Assembly: GCA_001931875.2 (NCBI GenBank)
Contig: MSJH02000607.1
Coordinates: 1 to 13,013, forward strand
Reading direction: 5' to 3'
Source: Byssochlamys sp. IMV 00236
Taxonomy: Eukaryota; Ascomycota; Eurotiomycetes; Eurotiales; Thermoascaceae
Length of the DNA stretch: 13,013 bases
The translations under genes and the position numbers were made by a program. The notes beneath the pieces were generated by a model. The model was not told the origin of the DNA and ran no database searches. It saw nothing but the letters and a program-made list of their open reading frames with translations. Of this stretch, positions 1 to 6,856 are shown piece by piece; position 1 is the stretch's first letter, and every line of letters begins with the position of its first letter.

Positions 1-2
1 TG

Positions 3-26
3 TTTTTTTTTTTTTTTTTTTTTTTT
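3..26. repeat. poly-T homopolymer (24 T)
   Basis: An uninterrupted run of 24 T lies just outside the downstream (3') end of the minus-strand DIRS-like element. Read on the minus strand it is a poly-A run after the recombinase stop. It may be a remnant of an element tail or simple slippage DNA; DIRS elements do not normally end in poly-A, so the tail reading is weak. Confidence 0.9.
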
Positions 27-60
27 CTATGATGTGGTCGTTTGGGTGTGGGAGCCCTTA

Positions 61-1200
61 TTAGAAAAATCTTCTATACCAAGGGTGGGACCTTACCACA
101 TCATCTGTCTCGTCTTCGTCAACTTTCGAATTGGGAGGCATACTTATCCCAATCGTGGTTGACTCCGACTCGACTTCGGATGTGGTAGACTTCTGCGTAA
201 GGTTGTTTGATGGATTAAGTACCGCTGATGCAATTGATTTTCCTGCTAGATGTTGCTGTGGAGGACGTAGATAATATCGTTCAAATGTGTCCGTACGAAG
301 GCTCCAGTTGGTGTGTTGTTTTAGTTTTGGAACGCCAATTTCCGTCATATAAGCCTTGATGCTTGCCGCAGATCTTATTGAATGGGCTTTGAACTGCGTT
401 GTATCTATGTCTGCAAGAGCCATAACTTCTTTCACCCAGTTGGCCACAGTCGATGGTGAAGCTGGCTTTGGGTTCTTTTCTTCGTGTTGAATGTGTGCTA
501 GAAAAAGAGTATGATCTTCTGAAAACTGTTCTCTAATTTGTTGTGTCTTCTCACAGAAGTCCCGTAGTGTGCATACAGGGCAAATCTGCTGGTTGTCAAT
601 GCATCCTAGTTTAGATTGTTTGGCTGATCCTTCCTTGGGTGTTCTCGACAAAAGGGTCACTCCCACTGACTTGTTCGAGTCCTCTTGAAATATAAAATCA
701 ATATCGCGTCACTGTAGTCTCTCTAAATCTGAACGCGGCCTCCACACGGTGCTAAGACATAACTGGATAATTGTTTTCTTTTGGAGAATATCCAACAATA
801 GATCTTCACTATTTCCCCAGTTTTTTTGTAAAACGTAACCACCACGGTAGGATCCCAGACTTCGCAATACTTACGAGGTATTTCCACCTTCATGCTTTTC
901 ACTGACTTAAAAAAGTCTTGTACAAAAATATCATTTGCTAAACCCCCTGTATCTGGGTGAATCAGGTTGTAAACTGAAGCTAGATCAGATCTTATGCCGT
1001 TTAGAGGAGAACGGGAGAAGTGTTGTAAGGAAGCGAGATAGCGTATAATGTCTTGAGTATTTGCTGTCAACAGGTCCGTGTCATGGGTGGAACACCATTT
1101 TACCCAATTTTTCAATATTCATTGTATGCTCGCTGTGAAGACAATCGATTCTTGTGCCTTAAAACGCTGATCACTTCGGGTGACAAACCCTTCTTCTTTC
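61..1200 (-). pseudogene. broken tyrosine recombinase (integrase) of DIRS element
   Basis: The N-terminal SAM-like core-binding region is seen as LSPEVISVLRHKNR, then NWVKWCSTHD after a one-base shift near 1116. A second shift near 830 leads to WRPRSDLERLQ (about 750-712), which holds the first catalytic arginine. A TGA at 711-709 interrupts it. The last segment (666-61) is open and carries H-x-x-R (HSIRSAA, H95/R98 of that 201-aa stretch) and the C-terminal WSLRTDTFERYYLRP with the catalytic tyrosine. All catalytic motifs are therefore recognisable but spread over different frames. The 201-aa tail is acidic after the catalytic domain and ends in an aromatic/basic WYRRFF. No active enzyme is expected. 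Confidence 0.88.
129..187 (+). repeat. left arm of 59-bp inverted repeat
   Basis: This 59-bp stretch is the reverse complement of 2751-2809 with about 2 mismatches. It lies inside the 3' part of the recombinase reading frame (codons for TTSEVESESTTIGIS and neighbours). It may be the inner part of a DIRS terminal inverted repeat, or one side of an inverted pair of element fragments. Confidence 0.9.
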
Positions 1201-1323
1201 GGTAGTAACCGATAATCTCCATGCGATCAATGATATCGAACTCTGTTGTAGTTTTGATAACACCATTGGGCTCTTCTTTGCCAGAGGTAGGATCATCGGC
1301 CACCATGCTTGCGTTGGCCATCA

Positions 1324-2611
1324 TGGCGTGACAAGAACTGCTGAACTCACCTGGTCTGTCTTTAATTTGTGAGTTACCTTGGGGATTAACTTCCAAGATG
1401 GATTCAGAAATACTCCTTTCTTCGGCCACTGTTGTTCGAACGCATTCACTGCTGCTGCACCCGGGTCTGGATATCGGCTCCAATATGTGGGTAGCAGGTG
1501 GTTGTGATGTGCTGCGAAAGCATCGATCGTCAAATCCTTCCATCGTTTCCTGATCTGTTGAAACCATGGCAGAGGGAGTTGCTGTTCGTATAAAGGTATC
1601 GTCTTGCGGCTGAGATCGTCTGCTGTCGTGTTCTGCATCCATGGGATGTATTGGCAAGTCAACGTAATCTGGTTGTTGGTAAGTATCTGTCGAATCGACA
1701 ATGCTAGTGCTTGCAGAATTGGTGATGCTATTCCTCCTTGCTTCATAACATACTTTATTGCTGTCCAGTTGTCGCTGTACAGTAACACATGTTTCCCTCT
1801 GCTTTGCTCTTGGCGTAACTTGATTGCAAACAAAATCGTCTTCAATTTCCTAACATTTATTGAAGCCATGGGTTCTTATTAATTCCAAACTTATTCCCCA
1901 GCCTGAGTTGGAAGCATCTACGTAAATGGTGGAGTCTGGCTTTGGCGATTCTTCCAGTTTGCTGCTGTCTGTGCGTATGGACAACTCATTTCATTTTGAA
2001 CTCATCTTCAGCCACCATTCTAGTTCCCGTTGTGAATCTGGAGATAATTGGCATGGAGCTTCCCAGTTCTGTCGTTGTTAGCATAGGCTCCTGGCTAGGT
2101 CCCTTTGAAGAAGCCGTACATGTAGGAGCGCATCTCCCATCGCTGGAATCATTGCAGTAATTTTTCCAATCAAACTTGCTAACCAACGGCATGATTTCTC
2201 CGTCGGTGACTTCAACAATTGTTTGACACGACTTGTTAGTTTCTCCATCTTTGTAGTAGGGACTGAGATAGTCATTGTCTTCCTGTTGAATTGGAAACCT
2301 AAGAAATCCTGTACCTTCTCCGGTATCAGCTTGCTTTTGGAATAATTGATGATGAATCCTAGCTTGTTCAGGTGAGTTAACGTCGTCTGAACATTCTTGT
2401 ACATTTCGTCCTTCGTTCTTGCTAATAGACAAATATCATCTAAGTAGTACACTGTTCGAATGCCTTGAATTCTTAATGGTTCCATCACAAATCTCTTGAG
2501 TTTGGAGAAAACTCTCGGCGCAACACTCATGTCAAAGGGTAACGGACAGGAATTTCTCTCACATCTGTCTCTTTCGAGCTTGAGAGATCTACTGAACTCA
2601 AGGAGCTCCAC
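1324..2611 (-). pseudogene. broken reverse transcriptase-RNase H-methyltransferase polyprotein of DIRS element
   Basis: The RT part shows a degraded LPF-D-MSVAPRVF motif (usually LPFGLS-AP) followed by the catalytic YYLDD box and the usual downstream 'LGF' segment. It ends in TAA at 2080-2078. The same frame continues through a second stop (TGA 1993-1991) into the RNase H entry motif DASNSGWG near 1920. A frameshift near 1880 then leads into an open frame with YSDNWTA and ADDLSR, which carry RNase H acidic residues. Next come DAFAAHHN and NPSWKLI, matching the DIRS region likened to N6-adenine methyltransferases, where the family usually has NPPW. The frame closes with TGA at 1323-1321. The 5' part of the RT and any gag are absent. 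This protein cannot be made intact from this copy. Confidence 0.85.
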
Positions 2612-2750
2612 AATTTGCTAGTGTGTGAGGTCACGGACATTCATGAAATCTTAGTACCACGGTGCGCGGCTTAGAAAGGAATAAAAGATATAGACAATAG
2701 AAAATTTTATATTATATTACTGAAAATAAAGCGCGACTTGGAAAGTCTAT

Positions 2751-2809
2751 TACCACATCCGAAGTCGAGTCGGAGTCAGCCACGATTGGGATAAGTATGC
2801 CTTCCAATT
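2751..2809 (-). repeat. right arm of 59-bp inverted repeat
   Basis: Near-perfect inverted copy of 129-187 (57 of 59 by eye). It is separated from the RT remnant by about 110 bp of AT-rich DNA with no recognisable element sequence. Read on the plus strand it still encodes SEVESESATIGISMP, so it is a displaced piece of a recombinase 3' end in the opposite orientation. Confidence 0.9.
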
Positions 2810-3369
2810 TCTATTAAGACTAAAATCCTGTAAATTGCTCATTTGTTCTCTTTCATCTTTGATTTATACCCAATTATGGTAGACTATTATACACAATCTA
2901 AACGGGAAATGAATTACCAGTGAACACCAATTGTAACAAATCGAATTCAAGGTCACTTGGTTTGATATTAATTGAGAGAGAGACTCTGATTAACCCTTTT
3001 GTAGTCAAAATATTAACCATAAGGCCTTTAATAAAAGCATGCGTAGTACAAATAGCTTTATTGCCTTGATTTAAATACTTTTCATTAATAAAAACTTGGC
3101 TTAGCTGAACAAATGCGCAGAAAAAGAAAAAGTTTTCCAAGTTAGTTTATTACAGACTACATAATTAGATCCCGTACGACTCATCTGACTGAGCCATTGT
3201 GTCCCTGGATTGTTTAATTGGCTAAAGAGACCGGATCGGAACTAATGGGTCACTATGGTTCTCCCCGATTAATTAAGGAAAGCATTTTACAAACAAGGGA
3301 ATTAATTAAGGTCATGAAAAAAGCACATAGCATAATGCTACTTAATTACTCTGTTACACCTTTGCTTGG
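2810..3369. other. intergenic spacer, no gene seen
   Basis: AT-rich DNA between the retroelement remnant and the promoter of the secreted-protein gene. The longest open frame (minus strand, 80 codons, 3140-2898) has no family motif and looks random. No tRNA or other RNA gene was recognised. The proximal end carries two copies of an 11-bp direct repeat, listed separately. Confidence 0.6.
3268..3311 (+). promoter_or_regulatory. pair of ATTAATTAAGG direct repeats upstream of TATA box
   Basis: The 11-mer ATTAATTAAGG occurs at 3268-3278 and again at 3301-3311, 33 bp apart (about three helical turns). A partial TTAATTA follows at 3342-3348. All lie 20-100 bp upstream of the TATA box. They could be homeodomain-type or other AT-rich factor sites; the factor is unknown. 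Confidence 0.4.
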
Positions 3370-3377
3370 TATATAAA
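3370..3377 (+). promoter_or_regulatory. TATA box of the secreted 3D-domain protein gene
   Basis: TATATAAA lies 109 bp upstream of the ATG at 3486. It is followed by a pyrimidine-rich stretch around 3399-3414 where transcription could start. A clear TATA box suits a regulated or strongly expressed gene. Confidence 0.6.
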
Positions 3378-3485
3378 GTCGTAGCAAATTCAATGCATTT
3401 CTTTTTTCTCTTTAAGCGTTGATCGTATATTCCCCTTTCCAATCTTTTATATATCACCCAGAGCAGGTTCTCCCTCAATACAACA

Positions 3486-4169
3486 ATGAAATCAACAAGT
3501 ACTTTGGCCATTATCTTTTGTGTATTATTATCCATGGTGACAAGTCAACCATTAATACGGCCAAGAGGTTTAAAAGGATGTTACAAAAAGGCAACCCTCA
3601 CAATGTACTGGATACCAAAAGAAGGCGACCCAGATATGTTAAACAATGGCAAAGTCGTCAAGCTCACTGGATCAAAGACAAAGAAATTGAAGACGACAGA
3701 TGGTGATACGATTGCTAAAGTGTCCAAAGTGACTTATGAAAAATTCCAGATGGAGGGTACTGGCTTACTCAAAAATGGTGTCATGGTCAATTTGGATCAT
3801 GGAGACGATACCTTCTTGAAGGTCGACCGAGGCGATCATCCTTATGGATTAGGTGGTGATGATGATAACTCTTTGGTGCCTTGGGTCAGTGTTGCTTCAA
3901 ATGATGTAAAGGTCGGTACAAAACTATACGTCAAGGAACTCGATGGTGTTAAGCTACCTGATGGCAAGACTCATAACGGCTGTGTCCGAGTAGATGACGA
4001 AGGTTGGAGTTTTGGTGGATGTCAGCTTGATTTCTTTACACTTCAGTTTACGGCTTATCAACAATTAGAACATAAGCTACCTGACAAGGTTACTGTTGAA
4101 AAGAAAGACTGCAAGATTTTGAATTATGTGACCAAAGCTGTAAAGAATTGGGCAGTAATTGATGATTAA
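3486..4169 (+). CDS. secreted 3D-domain (double-psi beta-barrel) protein, 227 aa
   Basis: Intronless ORF with a good start context (CAACAATGA). Residues 1-20 form a signal peptide (charged start, hydrophobic AIIFCVLLSMV, likely cleavage after S20 before QPL). The mature protein is lysine- and aspartate-rich. Near the C terminus, GTKLYVKELDG (144-154) is followed by D171-E-G-W-S-F-G-G-C-Q-L-D182. This lines up residue for residue with the 3D signature D-T-G-G-A-I-K-G-N-R-I-D, named after conserved aspartates and shared with RlpA/MltA-type barrels. Four cysteines in the mature protein (C32, C166, C179, C209) could form disulfides. Bacterial 3D proteins act on cell-wall glycans; in fungi the substrate is not established, so enzyme function is open. 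The gene has its own TATA box and an AATAAA that overlaps the stop. It converges on the Set9 gene. Confidence is high for a secreted protein and good for the fold. Confidence 0.85.
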   Translation: MKSTSTLAIIFCVLLSMVTSQPLIRPRGLKGCYKKATLTMYWIPKEGDPDMLNNGKVVKLTGSKTKKLKTTDGDTIAKVSKVTYEKFQMEGTGLLKNGVMVNLDHGDDTFLKVDRGDHPYGLGGDDDNSLVPWVSVASNDVKVGTKLYVKELDGVKLPDGKTHNGCVRVDDEGWSFGGCQLDFFTLQFTAYQQLEHKLPDKVTVEKKDCKILNYVTKAVKNWAVIDD

Positions 4170-4174
4170 ATAAA
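4169..4174 (+). terminator. poly(A) signal AATAAA overlapping the stop codon
   Basis: The AATAAA hexamer starts on the last base of the TAA stop of the 3D-domain protein gene. The 3' UTR is therefore probably very short. Confidence 0.5.
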
Positions 4175-4192
4175 TATTTTCTTTTTGCTCTT

Positions 4193-4198
4193 TTTATT
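4193..4198 (-). terminator. poly(A) signal of the Set9 gene
   Basis: TTTATT on the plus strand is AATAAA on the minus strand, 56 bp beyond the Set9 stop at 4256-4254 and within 25 bp of the convergent gene's stop. The two transcripts probably overlap at their 3' ends. Confidence 0.5.
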
Positions 4199-4253
4199 TA
4201 AGAAATGGTATATGTTTGTATGTGTGTCTATGTACAATAATATAAGCATATTT

Positions 4254-6151
4254 TTACAATTCTATTTCTTCTGCCAAAGACGGAGAGGGAGCATATTCAG
4301 AGGAGGGGGTTAGTTCAGAGGGTGTGTTTAGTTGGCTGTTTAGAAGATCCATAGCCGGCGGAAGATCAATTATTTTCTTATTCAACTTTTTCCTTTTACT
4401 CTTTTTCGCTGTTTTCTTTTGTTTTCTGTTTGGCCATTCTTGCCTAAATATAATAAAATGTCGCTCACAACGAGGACATCGCTTTGGACACCAATCTGTA
4501 AACACTGCACTTGGACTCCATGTCCAGGTAGCGAGTTCATGCGTTTCAGCGCCTACTTGCTGTGGGATATCCTGTAGAGGCCGTTTACATGCAATACATG
4601 ATAAATCCTTTTCTTTTTTCGCTTTCTTGATTGCATCATTCTTTTGCCTTTGTAGTTCCTCTTCTTCTTCATCAAATACGCTAGATGACACGGATGACAG
4701 ATCGGATACATCGTCCAAAAACGGATCCAAATAATCAAAATCGTCAAATTCTTTCTTTTCAGTTTTCGGCGATAAGCTGACAGCTGAATCGGCTTTGGTG
4801 GATAAAGGAGGTGAATCGTGAGAGGGGTACAGGTCAGGGTTGACGACGATGGTTAGTTCATCTTGATTCTTTTCTGGTAAATATTTGGTCTCCATGACAG
4901 CTGCATTCACGAGTAGATTCAAATGAGTTGTGTCATCGCTCTTACTGTTACTTTCGTGATTGCAGATAAAGTCAATGCTCATCTTTATCTTCTTGTTCGC
5001 TTCCCCTTCTTCATCCCTGTCTTTATCCCTGTCTTCTTCTTCCAACTGGCTTACAGTACGCTTTGTTCGGCGGCTTGTTGTTATTTGAATATAGTCTATT
5101 TATATCGTCAGCATCTTTGTTATTGTTATACAAAGTTATACAAACCTTCATGTGCAACCGGAGGTTTTCTTGTTCGTGTGGGGCGTTTATTTGTTCTTGT
5201 ATCCTCCCCTTCGGTTGTGGATGGGATAGTGAAATAACCCGTACCTCTTTTCTCACAGGTGATACATTTACACTCACAATTATTCTCCCCAAAGTAATGA
5301 TTGCCGTAAAATACCGTGATTTCATCACCACACTTGATCTCCTTGACTACTTTAAATATAATCGAATTTGGACCGTGTGCAATAAACTACATGGTGATTA
5401 GACACAGTTGTTTGCCTTTTTTTTTGAAACTTACCTGACAATTCGAATCACAATCATGGTTGGCAAACCTTGCAGGACCCAAGAAAAGACAGGTGCAATT
5501 TTTTCTTGCCGACCACATGACACTAAAGTCCCTGTTACCTTTCTTTAATTCAGCATCATCCTCTGGATCAAGGGTAGCGATCATGCCGGTTAAAAACCTC
5601 ATCTCATCGCCGACATGCCAATCCTTGGTAGCTACTAGACATGCCTCTACTCTTTTATCCGAGTATCTGTTCGTATCACTTACTTCATAGCCTGCGTTTG
5701 GCATGTACCTTTTTTTTTTATATACATCTTAATTACCCCGACACAACAAAAAAATTTTTCACTACTTACATGTATAAATAACGTTTCATATGCTGAACAA
5801 ATTCTTGTATCTGTTTTGGATTCTTTAGGGACAAGTAGTGTTTAAAGTAATCGATTCTATAAAGAGAAAAGGTTAGGGACCAAGTAAGATCATCTAATAA
5901 AATACTTGCTCTAGTATTTCATTAATAGCATCCACAAGTCTTGAATTTTCTAGTATGTTTTTCTGAATGATGCTCAGTATTTTTGCATTAGGTACTCTTG
6001 GTCTTCGATGTTCATCATTCATCTTGATAGTATCGAACCAAAGGTGCAAGTTATCCAAGAATACATCAGTAAATAGATCATCGTACTTTGACAAGACTTT
6101 AAAGTCCATTAAATTATTATTAGTATTGTTGCTATGGTTGTTAATATTCAT
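4254..6151 (-). CDS. set9: Set9/Suv4-20-type histone H4-K20 methyltransferase, 561 aa, five exons
   Basis: Exons by splice phase: 6151-5910, 5856-5770, 5708-5435, 5386-5146 and 5095-4254 (1686 nt including stop). The N-terminal helical region has LSKYDDLFTDVFLDNLHLW (about 20-40), typical of Set9. The SET domain runs from about residue 112 to 246: YEVSDTNRY, FLTGMIATL, DFSVMWSARKNC, FLGPARFANHDC (N193-H-D-C196), then EITVFYG (223-229). The post-SET zinc knuckle is C238-E-C-K-C242-x-x-C245. The long acidic tail ends in a second cysteine cluster (C448xxC451, C484, C488xxC491, then ERHFIIF) and a basic KKTAKKSKRKK stretch, a likely nuclear signal. Family enzymes methylate H4 lysine 20 using S-adenosylmethionine in chromatin and act in DNA damage signalling. 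Intron 1 seems to use a GC donor. An alternative start at M15 is possible, since the first 14 residues are an Asn-rich run. Confidence 0.92.
5857..5909 (-). other. probable GC-AG intron (Set9 intron 1)
   Basis: The donor GCAAGT at 5909-5904 matches the usual GC-AG consensus and the acceptor is TATAG. With this donor the phase (2+1) joins EINEIL to the conserved DYFKHYLSL segment. The nearby GT donor at 5905 would leave the next exon in a frame that stops after four codons. Confidence 0.65.
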
Positions 6152-6183
6152 GGGTTATTTCCATTGAACTATTTTGTTTAATT

Positions 6184-6237
6184 GAAAGAAAGAAAAAGAG
6201 AGTGAGAAAAAAAAGAGAAAGAGAGAAGGAAAAGAAG
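6184..6237. repeat. polypurine GA-rich tract
   Basis: Almost pure A/G on the plus strand (one T at 6203), just upstream of the Set9 start. On the Set9 transcript strand it is a CT-rich leader, a common feature of fungal promoters near the transcription start. Confidence 0.6.
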
Positions 6238-6388
6238 TTGATTCATATGATGAAATATATTTAAACCCCGAGTTATACCATTTTTTTTCATCATCATTAG
6301 AGCAGCATTCTATAAATGATTGGGCCATGATGAATATAAATCATTCGGCGATTGACGCTCATCTGCTTGCGGAGGGTCCGATGATTCC

Positions 6389-6420
6389 GAGAGAGAGCAA
6401 GAGAGAAAGAGAGAAGAAGA
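6389..6420. repeat. GA-rich low-complexity tract
   Basis: A run of GAGAGA/GAAGAA units in the divergent promoter region. It could be a GAGA-like nucleosome-excluding element or slippage DNA. Confidence 0.5.
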
Positions 6421-6856
6421 TGATTTACAACATAGAATATTTTTGATACACCAACTATAAACAAAGATTGTAAATAAAAGATAAACAAGTTGTCCTTTAC
6501 AAAAAAGAAGAAAAAGATTGATTTATAAAAACAAATAGGTTTATGCAGACTCTCCTTGGGCAAAACGTATTAGTGTAACCATATGGTTAACGTACATATA
6601 AATGATGGTCAAAGAAAGATAAACAATCATAAATGACGCATTGTAAACATGAATGATATATTTTCCCACCTTTTATTGATAGCTTCCCTCCCCTTTTTAG
6701 TAACAACAAAATTCATTTCCAGCGTCTTTTGTTGTCTTTAAGATTTGAACCAGTAGTAAAGCAAACCTTAAAACACATGACTTGATATTATTTATTTAAA
6801 GCTCTGATTTCTTTCTTTTCTTTTTTGCTGCTTTATTCCTTTTTATTAATCTATCA

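Larger units (their letters stand above)
61..2640 (-). mobile_element. degenerate DIRS-like tyrosine-recombinase retrotransposon
   Basis: Read on the minus strand the order is reverse transcriptase (about 2611-2078), RNase H (about 1940-1600), a methyltransferase-like stretch (about 1560-1330), and a tyrosine recombinase (about 1200-61). This order, and a YR instead of a DDE integrase, are diagnostic of DIRS retrotransposons, known in Mucorales (Prt1 of Phycomyces is the classic example). The copy is dead: in-frame stops lie at 2080-2078, 1993-1991, 1323-1321 and 711-709, and frameshifts are needed near 1880, 1116 and 830. The gag region and the first part of the RT are missing upstream of about 2640. 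An inverted copy of the recombinase 3' end lies at 2751-2809. The family call is strong; the exact ends are uncertain. Confidence 0.9.
6152..6856. other. divergent intergenic region between Set9 and HutD-aspartoacylase genes
   Basis: No gene was recognised. It holds two purine (GA-rich) tracts at 6184-6237 and 6389-6420. WGATAR-type GATA motifs lie at 6479-6484, 6617-6622 and 6677-6682; in AT-rich DNA of this length a few are expected by chance. A pyrimidine-rich leader (about 6808-6845) precedes the plus-strand ATG at 6857. An 88-codon minus ORF (6563-6297) shows no family motif. Confidence 0.5.

Noticed and set aside
2898..3140. 80-codon minus-strand ORF left of the secreted-protein gene
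   Set aside because: No recognisable motif and random-looking composition in AT-rich DNA.
4324..4734. 136-codon plus-strand ORF rich in Phe, Leu and Ser
   Set aside because: Shadow of the acidic/lysine-rich last Set9 exon on the other strand; the composition is explained by that.
5904..5909. GT donor at 5905-5904 for Set9 intron 1
   Set aside because: It leaves exon 2 in a frame that stops after four codons; the GC donor at 5909 keeps the conserved frame.
6297..6563. 88-codon minus-strand ORF in the divergent spacer
   Set aside because: No family motif, poly-Phe from an A-rich run, no convincing context.
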